NCBI RefSeq assembly: GCF_900129905.1
Contig: NZ_FQXG01000006.1
Coordinates: 330,580 to 394,579 of the forward strand
Source: Ferrimonas marina
Lineage (GTDB): Bacteria > Pseudomonadota > Gammaproteobacteria > Enterobacterales > Shewanellaceae
Length of the DNA stretch: 64,000 bases
Direction of reading: 5' to 3'
The first letter of the stretch is position 1, and the number at the start of each line of letters is the position of its first letter. The notes below the pieces were generated by a model that was not told where the DNA came from, ran no database searches, and was given only the letters and a program-made list of their open reading frames with translations. Shown piece by piece: positions 35,401 through 43,888 of this stretch. The position numbers and the translations under genes are program-made.

Positions 35401-36454
35401 GGCGCTTTGGCTCGACCGGGTGCCGGCACTGGATGTGCACATCGCCAAACTGCGGCTGGACCAGCAGCTGCTGGGCGAGGCTCGCTTTATGGGCTTTCGT
35501 GAAGGGCCGCTGTACCGGGTGCAGTCGTTTGAGCTGAGCCAGGACGAACACCGCCTGGCGGGCAGCGGGGTGTGGCAACCGGATGGCGAGCTGACCCAGA
35601 CCCGGTTCGAGGGGCAACTGACCAGCCCGGACATCGGCGATCTGGCTGAGCACCTGACCCTGGGGCCGGGCATTGAGGATGCCGAACTGGCGGTGGATTA
35701 CCAGCTCAGTTGGGAAGGTGCTCCCTGGGAGCTCAGCGCCGATCGCCTGGACGGGGCCCTGAGCTACCAGCTCAGCAACGGCCAGCTGTCCAGCGTGTCT
35801 GATCGCGGCGCCCGCCTGCTTTCCTTGTTCAGCCTGGAGTCGCTGGTGCGCAAGATCTCGCTGGATTTCTCCGACGTGTTCGCCAGCGGCATGCACTTCA
35901 GCGACTTTAGCGGCAACGTGCAGTTCGACGACGGCGTGCTCAGCACCGAAGACAGCGTGATGGACGCCACCGCCGGTACCCTGCGGGTGGCGGGTTGGAC
36001 TGATCTGAACGACCGCAGCCTCGAATACGAGATTGCCTTCTCCCCGGCGCTGGCCTCCAGCGTCCCGGCGGTGGTCTACCTGAGCACCGGTGCCTGGACC
36101 GTGGGTCTGGGCGCCTTTGCCGTTACCAAGCTGCTGGAGCCGGTGATCGAGGTGGTGACCCAGTTGCGTTACCATCTTACCGGGACTCTGGATCAGCCCG
36201 AACTGGTGGAGGTCAGCCGGACCAGCCGCGAGGTGCGCATCCCCGAAGAGGCGCAAACCGAGCTGGGCCAGGAGGCGGCCGAGGCCCAGGCCGAGCAGCT
36301 GCAGGAAGCACTGATCGAGGCGATCGAAGAGCAGAGCATGGACAAGGAGGCGGCCGATGCAGGTGCACCTGCTGCAGATGAACAGCCAACCGGCATCAGC
36401 GCAAAACCTGGCGCTGATCCAACAACAACTGGAGAGGCTCCCCCAGGGCCCTAA
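32450..36454 (+). CDS. yhdP: YhdP, AsmA-like envelope lipid-transport protein
   Basis: A 1334-residue inner-membrane-anchored periplasmic protein of the AsmA-like bridge family. YhdP and its paralogs TamB and YdbH are thought to carry phospholipids from inner to outer membrane. One N-terminal membrane segment (about 12-36) is followed by a very long beta-strand-rich repeat region and a C-terminal DUF3971/AsmA-type part (FASGMHFSDFSGNVQFDDGVLSTEDSV; LSTGAWTVGLGAFAVTKLLE; LRYHLTGTLDQPELV). The last 80 residues are a Glu/Ala/Gln-rich tail. It is slightly longer than E. coli YhdP (1266). The GTG start overlaps the rng stop; the 3' end overlaps the nitrilase gene by 98 nt, all in the low-complexity tail. 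Confidence 0.93.
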   Translation: MTLLRFGKRVCWGCWYSLAGLLVLCALLISLARSLLPQLDGARDHLVVWLQEQTGIQFEVAQLGAGWHGGGPRLQLKQLALPPEQDLPVSFTIQRMELHLDFWNSVFSLTPQFNEVSFYGVTLDLSLGQGSAGGTNTAALEQLREVLLQQLGRLNIEDVTVQVAVKDHQFAPIHLTELNWRNRGHRHLGEGLISLDQGNEALMLALELNSQDNGELQGRAYLQGQRLPLGQWLSRRLEHNPYDYSGELDLEAWLSLDGDGIHLAQIQLDNSNFSWQLDGEQRMAVQTGRFQWRPMAEGGELRSHGLQLTSNGQAWPESQLALRHGNGELDLYLSELPLWGLQPLLGLVPGIGAEPLKALTATEARGTLGPLKLQHRDDQWRWQLPFDQLGWDAAAGIPGVDALSGSLTGQDDWLRLTLPTQALSLDWPGQFEQPLALNELGLTAEWLGHGDGRQLRIPSLTLATPELTAQLQSALAFSEDAAPQLQLYGNLAIQDAGQVAKLYPRKAMGESLADYLDKALQAGETNNAQLLWHGPLDQYPYAQQQGRFQAGFEMTGVHFDFLDEWPAVTDGRLLALFENDRMDLRVREAKLADVLIEDIFIGIPHLNHSAALEIQGSLMADEDKARSVLTGTFLESSVLGTLDSLKLMEPVPLALDMTFYLGRKVTHQPDSVKGRLVLWETPLYIAPLDLELEQVRGELRFHNAKIEARNVQTRIYNQPTELNLHADREETGYGINIDLSSRWQTYRLPPLLQTPLDPFLSGGAPLDAKVALNLGDNGFHYRLEVNSELTGLEIDLPAPLGKALEQPRPTQLALSGDTEGAEVFFHLGDSLRFVGDMSYASGAGFDRYHLALDRAEPTLPEYNTGLISLRSERIEMDDYQPLISAFAEAPPRPARDKRPLYPAIDKIQVDSEDLRVLGQSLGAGRLVASPNRDGWGLRIDAERVAGQALVGQGMDQLGVQFNADYLVLTRSEQSEQTESRSIAPALWLDRVPALDVHIAKLRLDQQLLGEARFMGFREGPLYRVQSFELSQDEHRLAGSGVWQPDGELTQTRFEGQLTSPDIGDLAEHLTLGPGIEDAELAVDYQLSWEGAPWELSADRLDGALSYQLSNGQLSSVSDRGARLLSLFSLESLVRKISLDFSDVFASGMHFSDFSGNVQFDDGVLSTEDSVMDATAGTLRVAGWTDLNDRSLEYEIAFSPALASSVPAVVYLSTGAWTVGLGAFAVTKLLEPVIEVVTQLRYHLTGTLDQPELVEVSRTSREVRIPEEAQTELGQEAAEAQAEQLQEALIEAIEEQSMDKEAADAGAPAADEQPTGISAKPGADPTTTGEAPPGP

Positions 36455-37193
36455 CCCCAGCCTGGTGGTGCTGCCCGAAGCCTGCCTCGGCTTCGGCGGT
36501 GACCGCCCCTGGTCTGAGGGGGCGGAGATCGCGGGGCAGGGGCCGTTGCAATCGGCACTGTCAGCCCTGGCCCGGCAACACCATTGCTACCTGGTGGCAG
36601 GCACCCTGCCGCTGCTGGCGGCGGATGGCCGTGCCTACGCCAGTACCCTGGTGTGGAACCATCGCGGTGAGCCGGTGGGCCGCTATGACAAGATCCACCT
36701 GTTCGATGCCGAGGTGAAGGATGGCAGCCAGTACCGGGAGAGTCGCCATACCCATCCTGGCCGTCAGCCCGTGGTGATCCCCACCCCCTGGGGGCGACTT
36801 GGCTTGGCGGTGTGCTACGATGTCCGCTTTCCCAGGCTGTTCGAGGCCCTGTCCGCCGCCGGAGCCGAGCTGATTGCCCTGCCCAGTGCCTTTACCCATA
36901 GAACGGGTCAGGCCCATTGGGAGGTGCTGGTTCGCGCCCGAGCCATCGAGAGCCAGTGCTACCTGCTGGCGGCCAACCAGTGGGGCCAACACCAGGACGG
37001 TCGTCAGACCTGGGGACAAAGCATGGTGGTTGACCCCTGGGGGCAGATCCTGGACCAACGACCAGAGGGCACAGGCTGGGTTTCCGCCGAACTCTCTCGC
37101 CAATACATTACGCAGGTGCGGGCCGAGATCCCCGCGCTGCAACATCGCCGCCCACTGGGGCCGGCCAACGCGATTAAGACAGAGGACGCATGA
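36357..37193 (+). CDS. Nitrilase-superfamily amidohydrolase (deaminated-glutathione-amidase-like)
   Basis: A 278-residue carbon-nitrogen hydrolase with the Glu-Lys-Cys triad: E41 in [11 protein letters not shown]112 in [14 protein letters not shown]153 in [14 protein letters not shown]. The [13 protein letters not shown] stretch with ESRHTHPG is characteristic of the Nit1/YbeM group, which hydrolyses deaminated glutathione as a repair enzyme; substrate assignment remains by similarity only. AAGGAGG 6 nt upstream strongly supports the ATG at 36357, even though this places 98 nt of the gene inside yhdP. It ends in ATGA overlap with tldD. The same gene between yhdP and tldD is common in Shewanella-type genomes. 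Confidence 0.9.
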   Translation: MQVHLLQMNSQPASAQNLALIQQQLERLPQGPNPSLVVLPEACLGFGGDRPWSEGAEIAGQGPLQSALSALARQHHCYLVAGTLPLLAADGRAYASTLVWNHRGEPVGRYDKIHLFDAEVKDGSQYRESRHTHPGRQPVVIPTPWGRLGLAVCYDVRFPRLFEALSAAGAELIALPSAFTHRTGQAHWEVLVRARAIESQCYLLAANQWGQHQDGRQTWGQSMVVDPWGQILDQRPEGTGWVSAELSRQYITQVRAEIPALQHRRPLGPANAIKTEDA

Positions 37194-38638
37194 GCTTCGA
37201 TACCGTTACCGCATCACTGCTGGCCCCGGCGCAGCTGGATCCCCAGGCCCTGGAGCGGGCCCTGTCCGAGCTGCACCATCACCGCCTGGACTACGCCGAC
37301 ATCTACCTGCAGTCCAGCCGCCATGAGACCTGGGTGCTGGAGGACGGCATTGTCAAAGAGGGCAGCTTTAACATCGAGCAGGGTCTGGGTGTTCGCGCCG
37401 TGCATGGCGAGAAGACCGGCTTTGCCTACGCCGACGAGATCAGCGCCCTGGCGTTGAAGCAGTCCGCGGAGGCGGCCCGAGGCATTGCCGCTGTCGGTGG
37501 TGATGGCCGGGTAAAGGCGCTGTCCCGCACCCAGGCCCCCAGTCGCTACCAGCCGGTGGATCCCATCAATGCCATGGCGGCGGACGCCAAGATCGGCCTG
37601 CTCAAGCAGATGGATGCCTACACCCGTGAGCTGGATCCCCGGGTGACCCAGGTGATTGCCAGCCTCAGCGGCGTCTACGAACAGGTGCTGGTAGCCGCTT
37701 CCGACGGCACCCTGGCGGCGGACATTCGCCCACTGGTGCGCCTCAACTGCTCGGTGATCATGACCGAGGGCGAGCGCCGGGAGCGCGGGTCTGCCGGGAT
37801 GGGCGGGCGCTATGGCTACGACTGCCTGCTGGAGCTGGACAGCGAGGGCAAGCTCAAGGCCTTTGAGTTGTGCCGCGAGGCGGTGCGCCAGGGCCAGGTC
37901 AACCTCGAAGCGGAAGAGGCCCCGGCTGGCGAGATGCCGGTGGTGCTGGGCGCGGGTTGGCCCGGCGTGCTGCTGCACGAAGCGGTAGGCCACGGTCTGG
38001 AGGGAGACTTCAACCGCAAGGGTTCCAGCCTGTTCTCCGGTCGCATCGGCGAGAAGGTGGCCTCAGAGCACTGCACCATCGTTGACGATGGCACCCTGTC
38101 GGATCGACGTGGCAGCCTCAGCGTCGACGATGAGGGCACCCCGGGCCAGTACAATGTGCTGATCGAAAATGGCATCCTCAAGGGCTACATGCAGGACAAG
38201 CTGAACGCCCGACTGATGGGCGTGGCCCCCACCGGTAACGGCCGGCGTGAATCCTACGCCCACCTGCCGATGCCGCGGATGACCAACACCTACATGCTGG
38301 CCGGCCAGCACAGCCCGGAGGAGATCATCGCCTCGGTGGATAAGGGGATCTACGCTCCCAACTTCGGCGGTGGCCAGGTGGACATCACCTCCGGTAAATT
38401 CGTGTTCTCCGCCTCCGAGGCCTACCTGATCGAGAACGGCAAGCTGACCAAACCCATCAAGGGCGCCACCCTGATCGGCAATGGCCCGGAGGCGATGAAG
38501 ACCGTCTCCATGGTGGGCAACGATCTGGCGTTGGACAAAGGCGTAGGCGTCTGCGGCAAGGAGGGGCAGAGCGTCCCGGTGGGGGTGGGTCAGCCCAGCC
38601 TCAAGCTGGACCGCCTGACCGTCGGCGGCACCCAGTAG
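37190..38638 (+). CDS. tldD: TldD, metalloprotease subunit
   Basis: The 482-residue zinc-bearing half of the TldD/TldE (PmbA) protease, which degrades unfolded peptides and in some hosts matures microcins or CcdA. The HExxxH metal site is [13 protein letters not shown] (H263, E264, H268). Other family marks are [10 protein letters not shown] near 34, FDDEG-type region [11 protein letters not shown], and the C-terminal [21 protein letters not shown] strong terminator follows. The partner pmbA lies only 5.3 kb away, beyond an exporter operon and darP. Confidence 0.97.
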   Translation: MSFDTVTASLLAPAQLDPQALERALSELHHHRLDYADIYLQSSRHETWVLEDGIVKEGSFNIEQGLGVRAVHGEKTGFAYADEISALALKQSAEAARGIAAVGGDGRVKALSRTQAPSRYQPVDPINAMAADAKIGLLKQMDAYTRELDPRVTQVIASLSGVYEQVLVAASDGTLAADIRPLVRLNCSVIMTEGERRERGSAGMGGRYGYDCLLELDSEGKLKAFELCREAVRQGQVNLEAEEAPAGEMPVVLGAGWPGVLLHEAVGHGLEGDFNRKGSSLFSGRIGEKVASEHCTIVDDGTLSDRRGSLSVDDEGTPGQYNVLIENGILKGYMQDKLNARLMGVAPTGNGRRESYAHLPMPRMTNTYMLAGQHSPEEIIASVDKGIYAPNFGGGQVDITSGKFVFSASEAYLIENGKLTKPIKGATLIGNGPEAMKTVSMVGNDLALDKGVGVCGKEGQSVPVGVGQPSLKLDRLTVGGTQ

Positions 38639-38657
38639 CGTGCAGCGCAGTAACATC

Positions 38658-38683
38658 AGCGGACCCAAGGGGTCCGCTTTTTT
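38658..38683 (+). terminator. Rho-independent terminator after tldD
   Basis: Stem AGCGGACCC / GGGTCCGCT (38658-38666 and 38670-38678) followed by a T run; ends the long mreB-to-tldD gene run. Confidence 0.92.
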
Positions 38684-38750
38684 GTGCCTGCTTTTTAACC
38701 GGTTGAGGGCGTATCATTAGGCTAAGGTTCAGAAAAGGAATGATAACCTG

Positions 38751-38768
38751 ATAGAGTTTTTACTCTAT
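38751..38768. promoter_or_regulatory. Palindrome upstream of the exporter operon (possible operator)
   Basis: ATAGAGT-TTTT-ACTCTAT, a perfect 7-4-7 inverted repeat, lies 27 nt before the ATG of the TolC-like gene and beyond the tldD terminator. It may be an operator for an unlinked repressor or a leader hairpin (a T run follows). No regulator gene is adjacent. Role is inference. Confidence 0.5.
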
Positions 38769-38794
38769 TTTGGGGCCATTAAAAGGAAAAGGTT

Positions 38795-40126
38795 ATGAGA
38801 CGAGCGTGGTTGCTGTTGGCCCTGTTCAGCACCGGGTTGGCGGCAGAGCCGGTGTCACTGGCGCAAGCCTGGCAAACCCTGGACAGCCAGGGCTCATTGC
38901 TACTGGCGGAGCGCCAGGCCAGTGAGCGGGCGCTGGCGGCCCGGGAGGCGGCCAATGCCGCGGCCCACCCCAACCTGTCACTGGGCTCCAGTTACATCTA
39001 CCAGGAGAAGCCCTGGTCACTGGATGCCGCCAGCCTGGCACCGGATCTGATCCCCCCCGGGCTGTTGCCGCCCATCGACATCACCGAGCGGGCGATCTAC
39101 CGCACCTCGCTGACCGGCAGCTGGCCCATCTACGCCGGCGGTCGGATCCAGGCGGCGCAGCAGGTCAAGCAGGCGGAGTACGAGGCCCAGTTGCAGCAGC
39201 TGGAGATCCGCCGCCGTGAGCAGTTCAACCTGCTGGTGGAGCGCTACTACGGCGTGTTGCTGGCACAGCGAAACGCCGATCTGCGGGGTCAGCAGGTGAC
39301 CGCCCGCGAGACCCACTATCGTCACGCCCAGTTGCTGGCGGAGCAGGGCCAGATCGCCGAGGTGGAGCGATTGAACGCCCAGGTGGCGCTGGATAGGGCC
39401 CGGGTGGCGGCACGTGCCGCCGACAACCAGGCCAGCATCGCTGCCAAGGGGCTGGACAGCCTGCTGCAGCAAAACGCGTTGGAGCCGGTGCCCTATCGCG
39501 CCGCCGCTTTGGAGGTGCCGCCGCTGTCGCCGTTGCGGGAGCAGATGCTGGCGGGCCATCCGGCACTGGCCTTGTTCGATGCCAAGCAACGTCAGGCGCA
39601 GCAAAGTGCCAAGGGTGAGAAGGGCCGCTACCTGCCCACCATGGGACTGTTCGGTAGCTACACCCTGGCGGAGGACGACAGCCTGCTGTCGGAGATCGAG
39701 CCGGAGTGGTTTGTCGGGGTGCGGGTCACCGTCCCCATCTTTACCAACGACGGCCGCAGTGGCCGGCTCAAGGCGGCACGTAGCGCTGAGCTGGAGGCCC
39801 GTCACCGCCGTAACCAGGCACAGCAGGACCTATTGCTGTTGCTGGAGGCTCAGCACCAGGCACTGGAGCAGGCGGCGTTCGAGTACCAGACCTACGACAG
39901 CACCATCGCCCTGGCGGAGGAGAACCGGCGCCTGCGCCAGGTGGCCTTTCAGCAGGGCCTGGCCACCTCGGTGGAGCTGGTGGATGCGGATCAGAGCCTG
40001 GTGGCAGCCCAGTTGGGACAGGCCCAGGCGCAGTACCAATACCTGCGGGCCCTGGCCCAGGTGATGACCCTGGGGGGGGAGATGGAGCGGATGTTTGCGT
40101 GGTTGAAGCGGGAGTCAGCACAATGA
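38795..40126 (+). CDS. TolC-family outer-membrane efflux protein
   Basis: A 443-residue outer-membrane channel of the TolC superfamily. It has a signal peptide (MRRAWLLLALFSTGLAA) and two repeats of the outer-membrane efflux domain with long Ala/Gln/Glu-rich helices (about 25-215 and 235-435). The barrel-forming segment is near 65-105 and the helix-turn signatures VYGVLLAQRN-like (YYGVLLAQRNADLRGQQVTA) and GLATSVELVDADQSL are present. AAAAGGAAAAGG precedes the ATG. ATGA overlap with the next gene. It should join the periplasmic adaptor and permeases encoded downstream into a tripartite exporter. Confidence 0.93.
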   Translation: MRRAWLLLALFSTGLAAEPVSLAQAWQTLDSQGSLLLAERQASERALAAREAANAAAHPNLSLGSSYIYQEKPWSLDAASLAPDLIPPGLLPPIDITERAIYRTSLTGSWPIYAGGRIQAAQQVKQAEYEAQLQQLEIRRREQFNLLVERYYGVLLAQRNADLRGQQVTARETHYRHAQLLAEQGQIAEVERLNAQVALDRARVAARAADNQASIAAKGLDSLLQQNALEPVPYRAAALEVPPLSPLREQMLAGHPALALFDAKQRQAQQSAKGEKGRYLPTMGLFGSYTLAEDDSLLSEIEPEWFVGVRVTVPIFTNDGRSGRLKAARSAELEARHRRNQAQQDLLLLLEAQHQALEQAAFEYQTYDSTIALAEENRRLRQVAFQQGLATSVELVDADQSLVAAQLGQAQAQYQYLRALAQVMTLGGEMERMFAWLKRESAQ

Positions 40127-41100
40127 AGAACCTCAAAGGGGTGTTGGCCCTGGTCGCCGTGGTGGTGCTGATAAGCACCAGCTTTTACGCCATGCAGCGG
40201 GCCTTTCAGCCACAGCCGCAATGGCTACAGGGACAGATCGAGGCCCGGCAGTACCAGATCTCCTCCAAGGTGGCGGGGCGGCTGGAGCAGCTGCACGTGC
40301 GCCGGGGTGATCAGGTCAGCGCCGGTGAGCTGCTTTACCGTATCGACAGTCCGGAGCTGGAGGCCCGCTTCAACCAGGCCCAGGCCGGGGTTAGCGCCGC
40401 CGACGCGATGCGGGAGGAGGCAGACGCCGGTGCCCGCAAGCAGCAGATCCAGGCGGCCTATGACGACTGGCAGCGGGCCCAGGCGGCGCAAGACCTGGCC
40501 GAAGCCACCTACGAGCGGATCCAGGCGTTGTTTGATGAGGGGGTGATGTCCCGGCAAAAGCGCGACGAGGCCTATGCCCAGTTCCAGGCGGCCCAGCATC
40601 AGAGCAGCGCCGCCAATGCCCTCTACGAGATGGCCCAGGAGGGGGCGCGCAGCGAGACCCGACAGGCCGCCCAGGGCCAGGCGGATGCGGCCAAGGCGCA
40701 GCTGGCGGAGGTGAAGGCGGTGCTGGAGGATATGCAGATCCGCGCCCCCCGCAGCGGCGAGATCAGCCAGGTGCTGCTGCACCAGGGCGAGCTGGTGCCC
40801 CAGGGCTTCCCGGTGATGACCCTGATTGATATGGAGGACGCCTGGGCCCTGTTCCAGGTGCGGGAGGATCGGCTGGCGGGGCTGGAGGAGGGCAAGACCC
40901 TGTCGCTCTACCTGCCGGCACTGGATCAGAGCCACGACTTCACCGTTGCCTACCGGGCGGTGCAGGGCGAGTTTGCCACCTGGCGGGCTACTGAGAGCGG
41001 CAAGGATTACGATCTGCGCACCTTCGAGGTGGAACTGCGCCCCACTGCACCCATCGCCGGACTGCGGGCCGGCATGACGGTGTTGTTCGAGGCACCCTGA
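40123..41100 (+). CDS. HlyD-family periplasmic adaptor protein
   Basis: A 325-residue membrane-fusion protein: membrane anchor (about 5-24), lipoyl/barrel-sandwich start (QGQIEARQYQISSKVAGRLEQLHV...GDQVSAGELLYRID), an alpha-helical hairpin (about 85-205), the second lipoyl half (IRAPRSGEISQVLLHQGELVPQGFPVMTLID split over about 205-240) and a C-terminal beta-barrel. Start 40123 (MKNLKG) is chosen by the ATGA overlap with the TolC-like gene. It resembles YbhG/YhiI adaptors of ABC-2 exporters. Confidence 0.93.
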   Translation: MKNLKGVLALVAVVVLISTSFYAMQRAFQPQPQWLQGQIEARQYQISSKVAGRLEQLHVRRGDQVSAGELLYRIDSPELEARFNQAQAGVSAADAMREEADAGARKQQIQAAYDDWQRAQAAQDLAEATYERIQALFDEGVMSRQKRDEAYAQFQAAQHQSSAANALYEMAQEGARSETRQAAQGQADAAKAQLAEVKAVLEDMQIRAPRSGEISQVLLHQGELVPQGFPVMTLIDMEDAWALFQVREDRLAGLEEGKTLSLYLPALDQSHDFTVAYRAVQGEFATWRATESGKDYDLRTFEVELRPTAPIAGLRAGMTVLFEAP

Positions 41101-41101
41101 G

Positions 41102-42133
41102 TTGGCCTGGCTACGACGGGACCCCTGGCAAGCCTTTATCCTGCTGTTGGCAGCCCCGCTGACGGTGGCGCTGCTGTACAGCATCTTCTCGGTGCGGACC
41201 CCCACGGCACTGCCGGTGGCCTGGCTGGACGAGGATCATAGCGTGCTGTCCCGTCAGCTCGGTCGCCAGCTGGAGGCCAGCCCCGCCATCCGGCTGCAGG
41301 GCGTGGCCGACAACAACGAGGCCAAGGCCGCGCTGGCTCAGGGCCAGGTGTATGCGGTGGTGCGGATCCCACCGGGCTTTACCGCGGCGGTGCAACGGCA
41401 GCAACCCACCCAGCTGGATGTGCGCTACAACGGCCAGTACCTGCTGCTGGCCCGCCGGCTGGCCACCCCACTGCAACAGGCGATGGGCAGTGCGCTGCAG
41501 CAGCAGGGCGGTCTCGCACTGGCGGCGGCCGGGGTCCCCGCGGTGGCGGTGGCGGCCCAGATTAGCCCGGTGCAGTTGCAGCTGACGGCGCTGAATAACC
41601 GGGCGATGGATTACGCGGACTTTTTGATCCCGGCCCTGGCCCTGGCGGTGTGGCAGGTGGTGCTGCTGTTTGCGGTGCTGAACCTGTGTCAGCGCCCGCC
41701 CTGGCCGGCTAAACGCGCCTTGGTTGGCGTGCTGGCGTGGCTCTGGTTAATGGGCGGACTGGGCCTCTGGGCCATGCGCGACCTGTTGCTGCTGCCGGAG
41801 GGGGCACCGCTGTGGCCGTTGTGGCTGGGACTGCTGCCGCTGATGGTGCCCATCGCCACCCTGGCGCTGCTGCTGGTGCGCAGTGGCCGGGAAGCGGTGC
41901 AGCTGGTCAGCACCGGCGCGGCGTTTCTCACCCCGGCGATGACCTACATGGGGGTAACCATGCCCACCGCCGACATGCCGGTGGCCGCCCAGTGGTGGGC
42001 GGGGCTGATCCCCAGCAGCCACTACCTGCCGCTGTTGCAAAGCTTTCGCGGGGTAGGGGAGGCGGACTGGCTCAGTCTGTGGCCCTTGCTGCTGCCAATG
42101 CCATTGATGCTGTGGCTCTGGAGTAAGTTATGA
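41102..42133 (+). CDS. ABC-2 type exporter permease, first subunit (TTG start)
   Basis: A 343-residue ABC-2 membrane protein: one N-terminal membrane segment (about 12-30), a large periplasmic domain (DEDHSVLSRQLGRQLEAS...QVYAVVRIPPGF) and five C-terminal membrane segments from about residue 175. This is the YhgE/ABC-2 layout (YbhS/YbhR and YhhJ relatives). The TTG one base after the hlyD-like stop is the best start because MAWLRRDPWQAFILLLAAP gives the standard cytosolic head. ATGA overlap with the next permease. Confidence 0.88.
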   Translation: MAWLRRDPWQAFILLLAAPLTVALLYSIFSVRTPTALPVAWLDEDHSVLSRQLGRQLEASPAIRLQGVADNNEAKAALAQGQVYAVVRIPPGFTAAVQRQQPTQLDVRYNGQYLLLARRLATPLQQAMGSALQQQGGLALAAAGVPAVAVAAQISPVQLQLTALNNRAMDYADFLIPALALAVWQVVLLFAVLNLCQRPPWPAKRALVGVLAWLWLMGGLGLWAMRDLLLLPEGAPLWPLWLGLLPLMVPIATLALLLVRSGREAVQLVSTGAAFLTPAMTYMGVTMPTADMPVAAQWWAGLIPSSHYLPLLQSFRGVGEADWLSLWPLLLPMPLMLWLWSKL

Positions 42134-43293
42134 CGGTGTCCTGGCGTGCGCTGTGGCGCGAGCAGGCCCAGGCTCTGCTCAAGGACACCCCGGTACTGCT
42201 GACTTTTGTGGCCGGCTTGCTGCTGTACGTGGTGCTCTATCCGCTGCCTTACCTGCACCAGGTGGCCACCGAGCAGCCGGTGATCCTGCTGGATCATGAC
42301 CAAAGTGACGCCAGTCGGCGCCTGGTGCGGGCACTGCAGGCGACGCCGGGGATCCGCATCGACGCCACCGCCACCGAGCTGCCCCAGGCACTGCGCCAGG
42401 TGCGCGCCGGCGAGCGCAAGGGCTTGGTGTTGATCCCCGCCGACTTTGGCTGGGATCTGCGTCGTGGCGGCAGCGCCACCGTGGTGGTGGCCGCCGATGG
42501 TAACTACTTCCTGGCCTACGGCGCCATCGCCGAGAGCGTGGTGCGTGCAGGCATGGTACTGGGGGGCGAGGTTCGTCTGGCTCGCCAGGTGCTGCTGGGG
42601 GATGGGCAGGCCCTGCTCAAGGCCGAGCGCGGTGGCGTGGGGCTCAACCTGGTGCCCGCCAGTAACCTCAAGATGGGCTACCTGGATTACGTGTTGCCCG
42701 GGCTGTTTGTATTGATCCTGCATCAGCTGATGCTGATCTGTGTCGGGATCAGCACGGTGCGGCAACGACGCACGCCCGGGCTGTGGCAGCAGGCCAGGCT
42801 GTGGCAGCTGCTGACGGTGCAGGCCAGTTTGATGATCCCCCCCTTTGTGCTGGCGGGATGCTGGTACCTTGGGCCGGCGCTGCGGGGCTATGGCGTAACC
42901 TTGTTAGGGAGTGCCGGAGAGACCGCGCTGCTGCTGCTGCCCTTCTTCCTGGCCACCTTTGCCCTAGGGACGGTACTGGGTCACCTGTTTCTGCACCGCG
43001 ACAGCCTCAGCCAGGCGTTGGTGCTCAGCTCCATGCCGCTGCTGTTCAGTGCCGGCTTTGTCTGGCCGGTGGAGTCACTGCCCCTGGCCTGGACCGCGCT
43101 ATGGGGCCTGGTGCCCTCGCAGCCGATGATCCAGGGCATGTTGCAGCTTAACCAGATGGGCGCGCCGATGGCGGCGCTGCAGCCGTTGTGGGGAATTTTG
43201 TGGGCCCTGGTGTTGGGCTGGGGTGGGTTGGCCGCGCTGCTGTGGCAGCGCAGCCTGAGGCTCAATCGGCCAGTTGGGCGCGAAGCAGCTTGA
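42130..43293 (+). CDS. ABC-2 type exporter permease, second subunit
   Basis: A 387-residue paralog of the preceding permease with the same layout: one N-terminal segment (about 18-38), periplasmic domain (LLDHDQSDASRRLVRALQAT...KGLVLIPADF) and C-terminal membrane bundle. Its stop lies 32 nt inside the convergent darP gene. No ATP-binding subunit is encoded anywhere in this operon, so the pair either borrows an ATPase from elsewhere or uses another energy source. Substrate unknown. Confidence 0.88.
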   Translation: MTVSWRALWREQAQALLKDTPVLLTFVAGLLLYVVLYPLPYLHQVATEQPVILLDHDQSDASRRLVRALQATPGIRIDATATELPQALRQVRAGERKGLVLIPADFGWDLRRGGSATVVVAADGNYFLAYGAIAESVVRAGMVLGGEVRLARQVLLGDGQALLKAERGGVGLNLVPASNLKMGYLDYVLPGLFVLILHQLMLICVGISTVRQRRTPGLWQQARLWQLLTVQASLMIPPFVLAGCWYLGPALRGYGVTLLGSAGETALLLLPFFLATFALGTVLGHLFLHRDSLSQALVLSSMPLLFSAGFVWPVESLPLAWTALWGLVPSQPMIQGMLQLNQMGAPMAALQPLWGILWALVLGWGGLAALLWQRSLRLNRPVGREAA

Positions 43294-43774
43294 ACAGCTC
43301 GCGGCTGGACTTGGGCGGCTTCTGCTGCGACTGCTCCTTCTTGGCAGCGCGGATCAGCTGACGCAGGCGCTGCATCTCGTCCGCCAGGGCGGGGTGCTCG
43401 GCCAGTACCGCCTGCAGGGTGTCGTTGTCGCCCTGCACCAGCTGATCACGCAGCTGCTCCAGCTTGTGGAACTTGGCATTGGCGGCACTGTGACTGTTAC
43501 GCAGCACATTCAGCGCCGCTTCAATCGGCTCAGGATCCCGGCTGCGCATCAGCTTGCCGATAAACTGCACCTGGCGGCGGTAGGCCTCGTTCTTGTTGCG
43601 GATCCGATGGGCCAGCGCCAGGGCATCGTGCAGATCCTCGTCCAGCGGGATCTTGGCCAGCTCTGTCGGATTCAGCTTGAGCAGCTCCAGTCCCAGGGTC
43701 TGCAACGCTTCGGCTTCCCGCTTCAGCTGCGTTTTACTGATGAAATCGTCATCAAAGTCGTCATGTTCGGCCAT
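43262..43774 (-). CDS. darP: Ribosome-associated protein DarP (YjgA)
   Basis: A 170-residue DUF615 protein that promotes assembly of the 50S ribosomal subunit (YjgA/DarP). It is highly charged and helical (SKTQLKREAEALQTLGLELL, ELAKIPLDEDLHDALALAHRI, RRQVQFIGKLMR). Start 43774 is fixed by GGAGAG 6 nt upstream and the acidic family opening MAEHDDFDDDFISK; the longer frame to 43831 has no ribosome site. It is divergent from pmbA, the order found in E. coli too. Its 3' end overlaps the convergent permease gene by 32 nt with no terminator between. Confidence 0.95.
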   Translation of the reverse strand: MAEHDDFDDDFISKTQLKREAEALQTLGLELLKLNPTELAKIPLDEDLHDALALAHRIRNKNEAYRRQVQFIGKLMRSRDPEPIEAALNVLRNSHSAANAKFHKLEQLRDQLVQGDNDTLQAVLAEHPALADEMQRLRQLIRAAKKEQSQQKPPKSSRELFKLLRAQLAD

Positions 43775-43888
43775 CGCGGCTCTCCGGCGTGCAAAAACCC
43801 TCATTTTACCAATCTTGCAAGGCGCTGCCACCGGCGGGCGTGCTTTGTTATCCTAACGACTCATGCATTATGGGAGCACAACGGTCAG

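Noticed and set aside
43274-43888. Upstream extension of pmbA by 205 codons
   Set aside because: It is antisense to darP; the conserved PmbA N-terminus starts at 43889.
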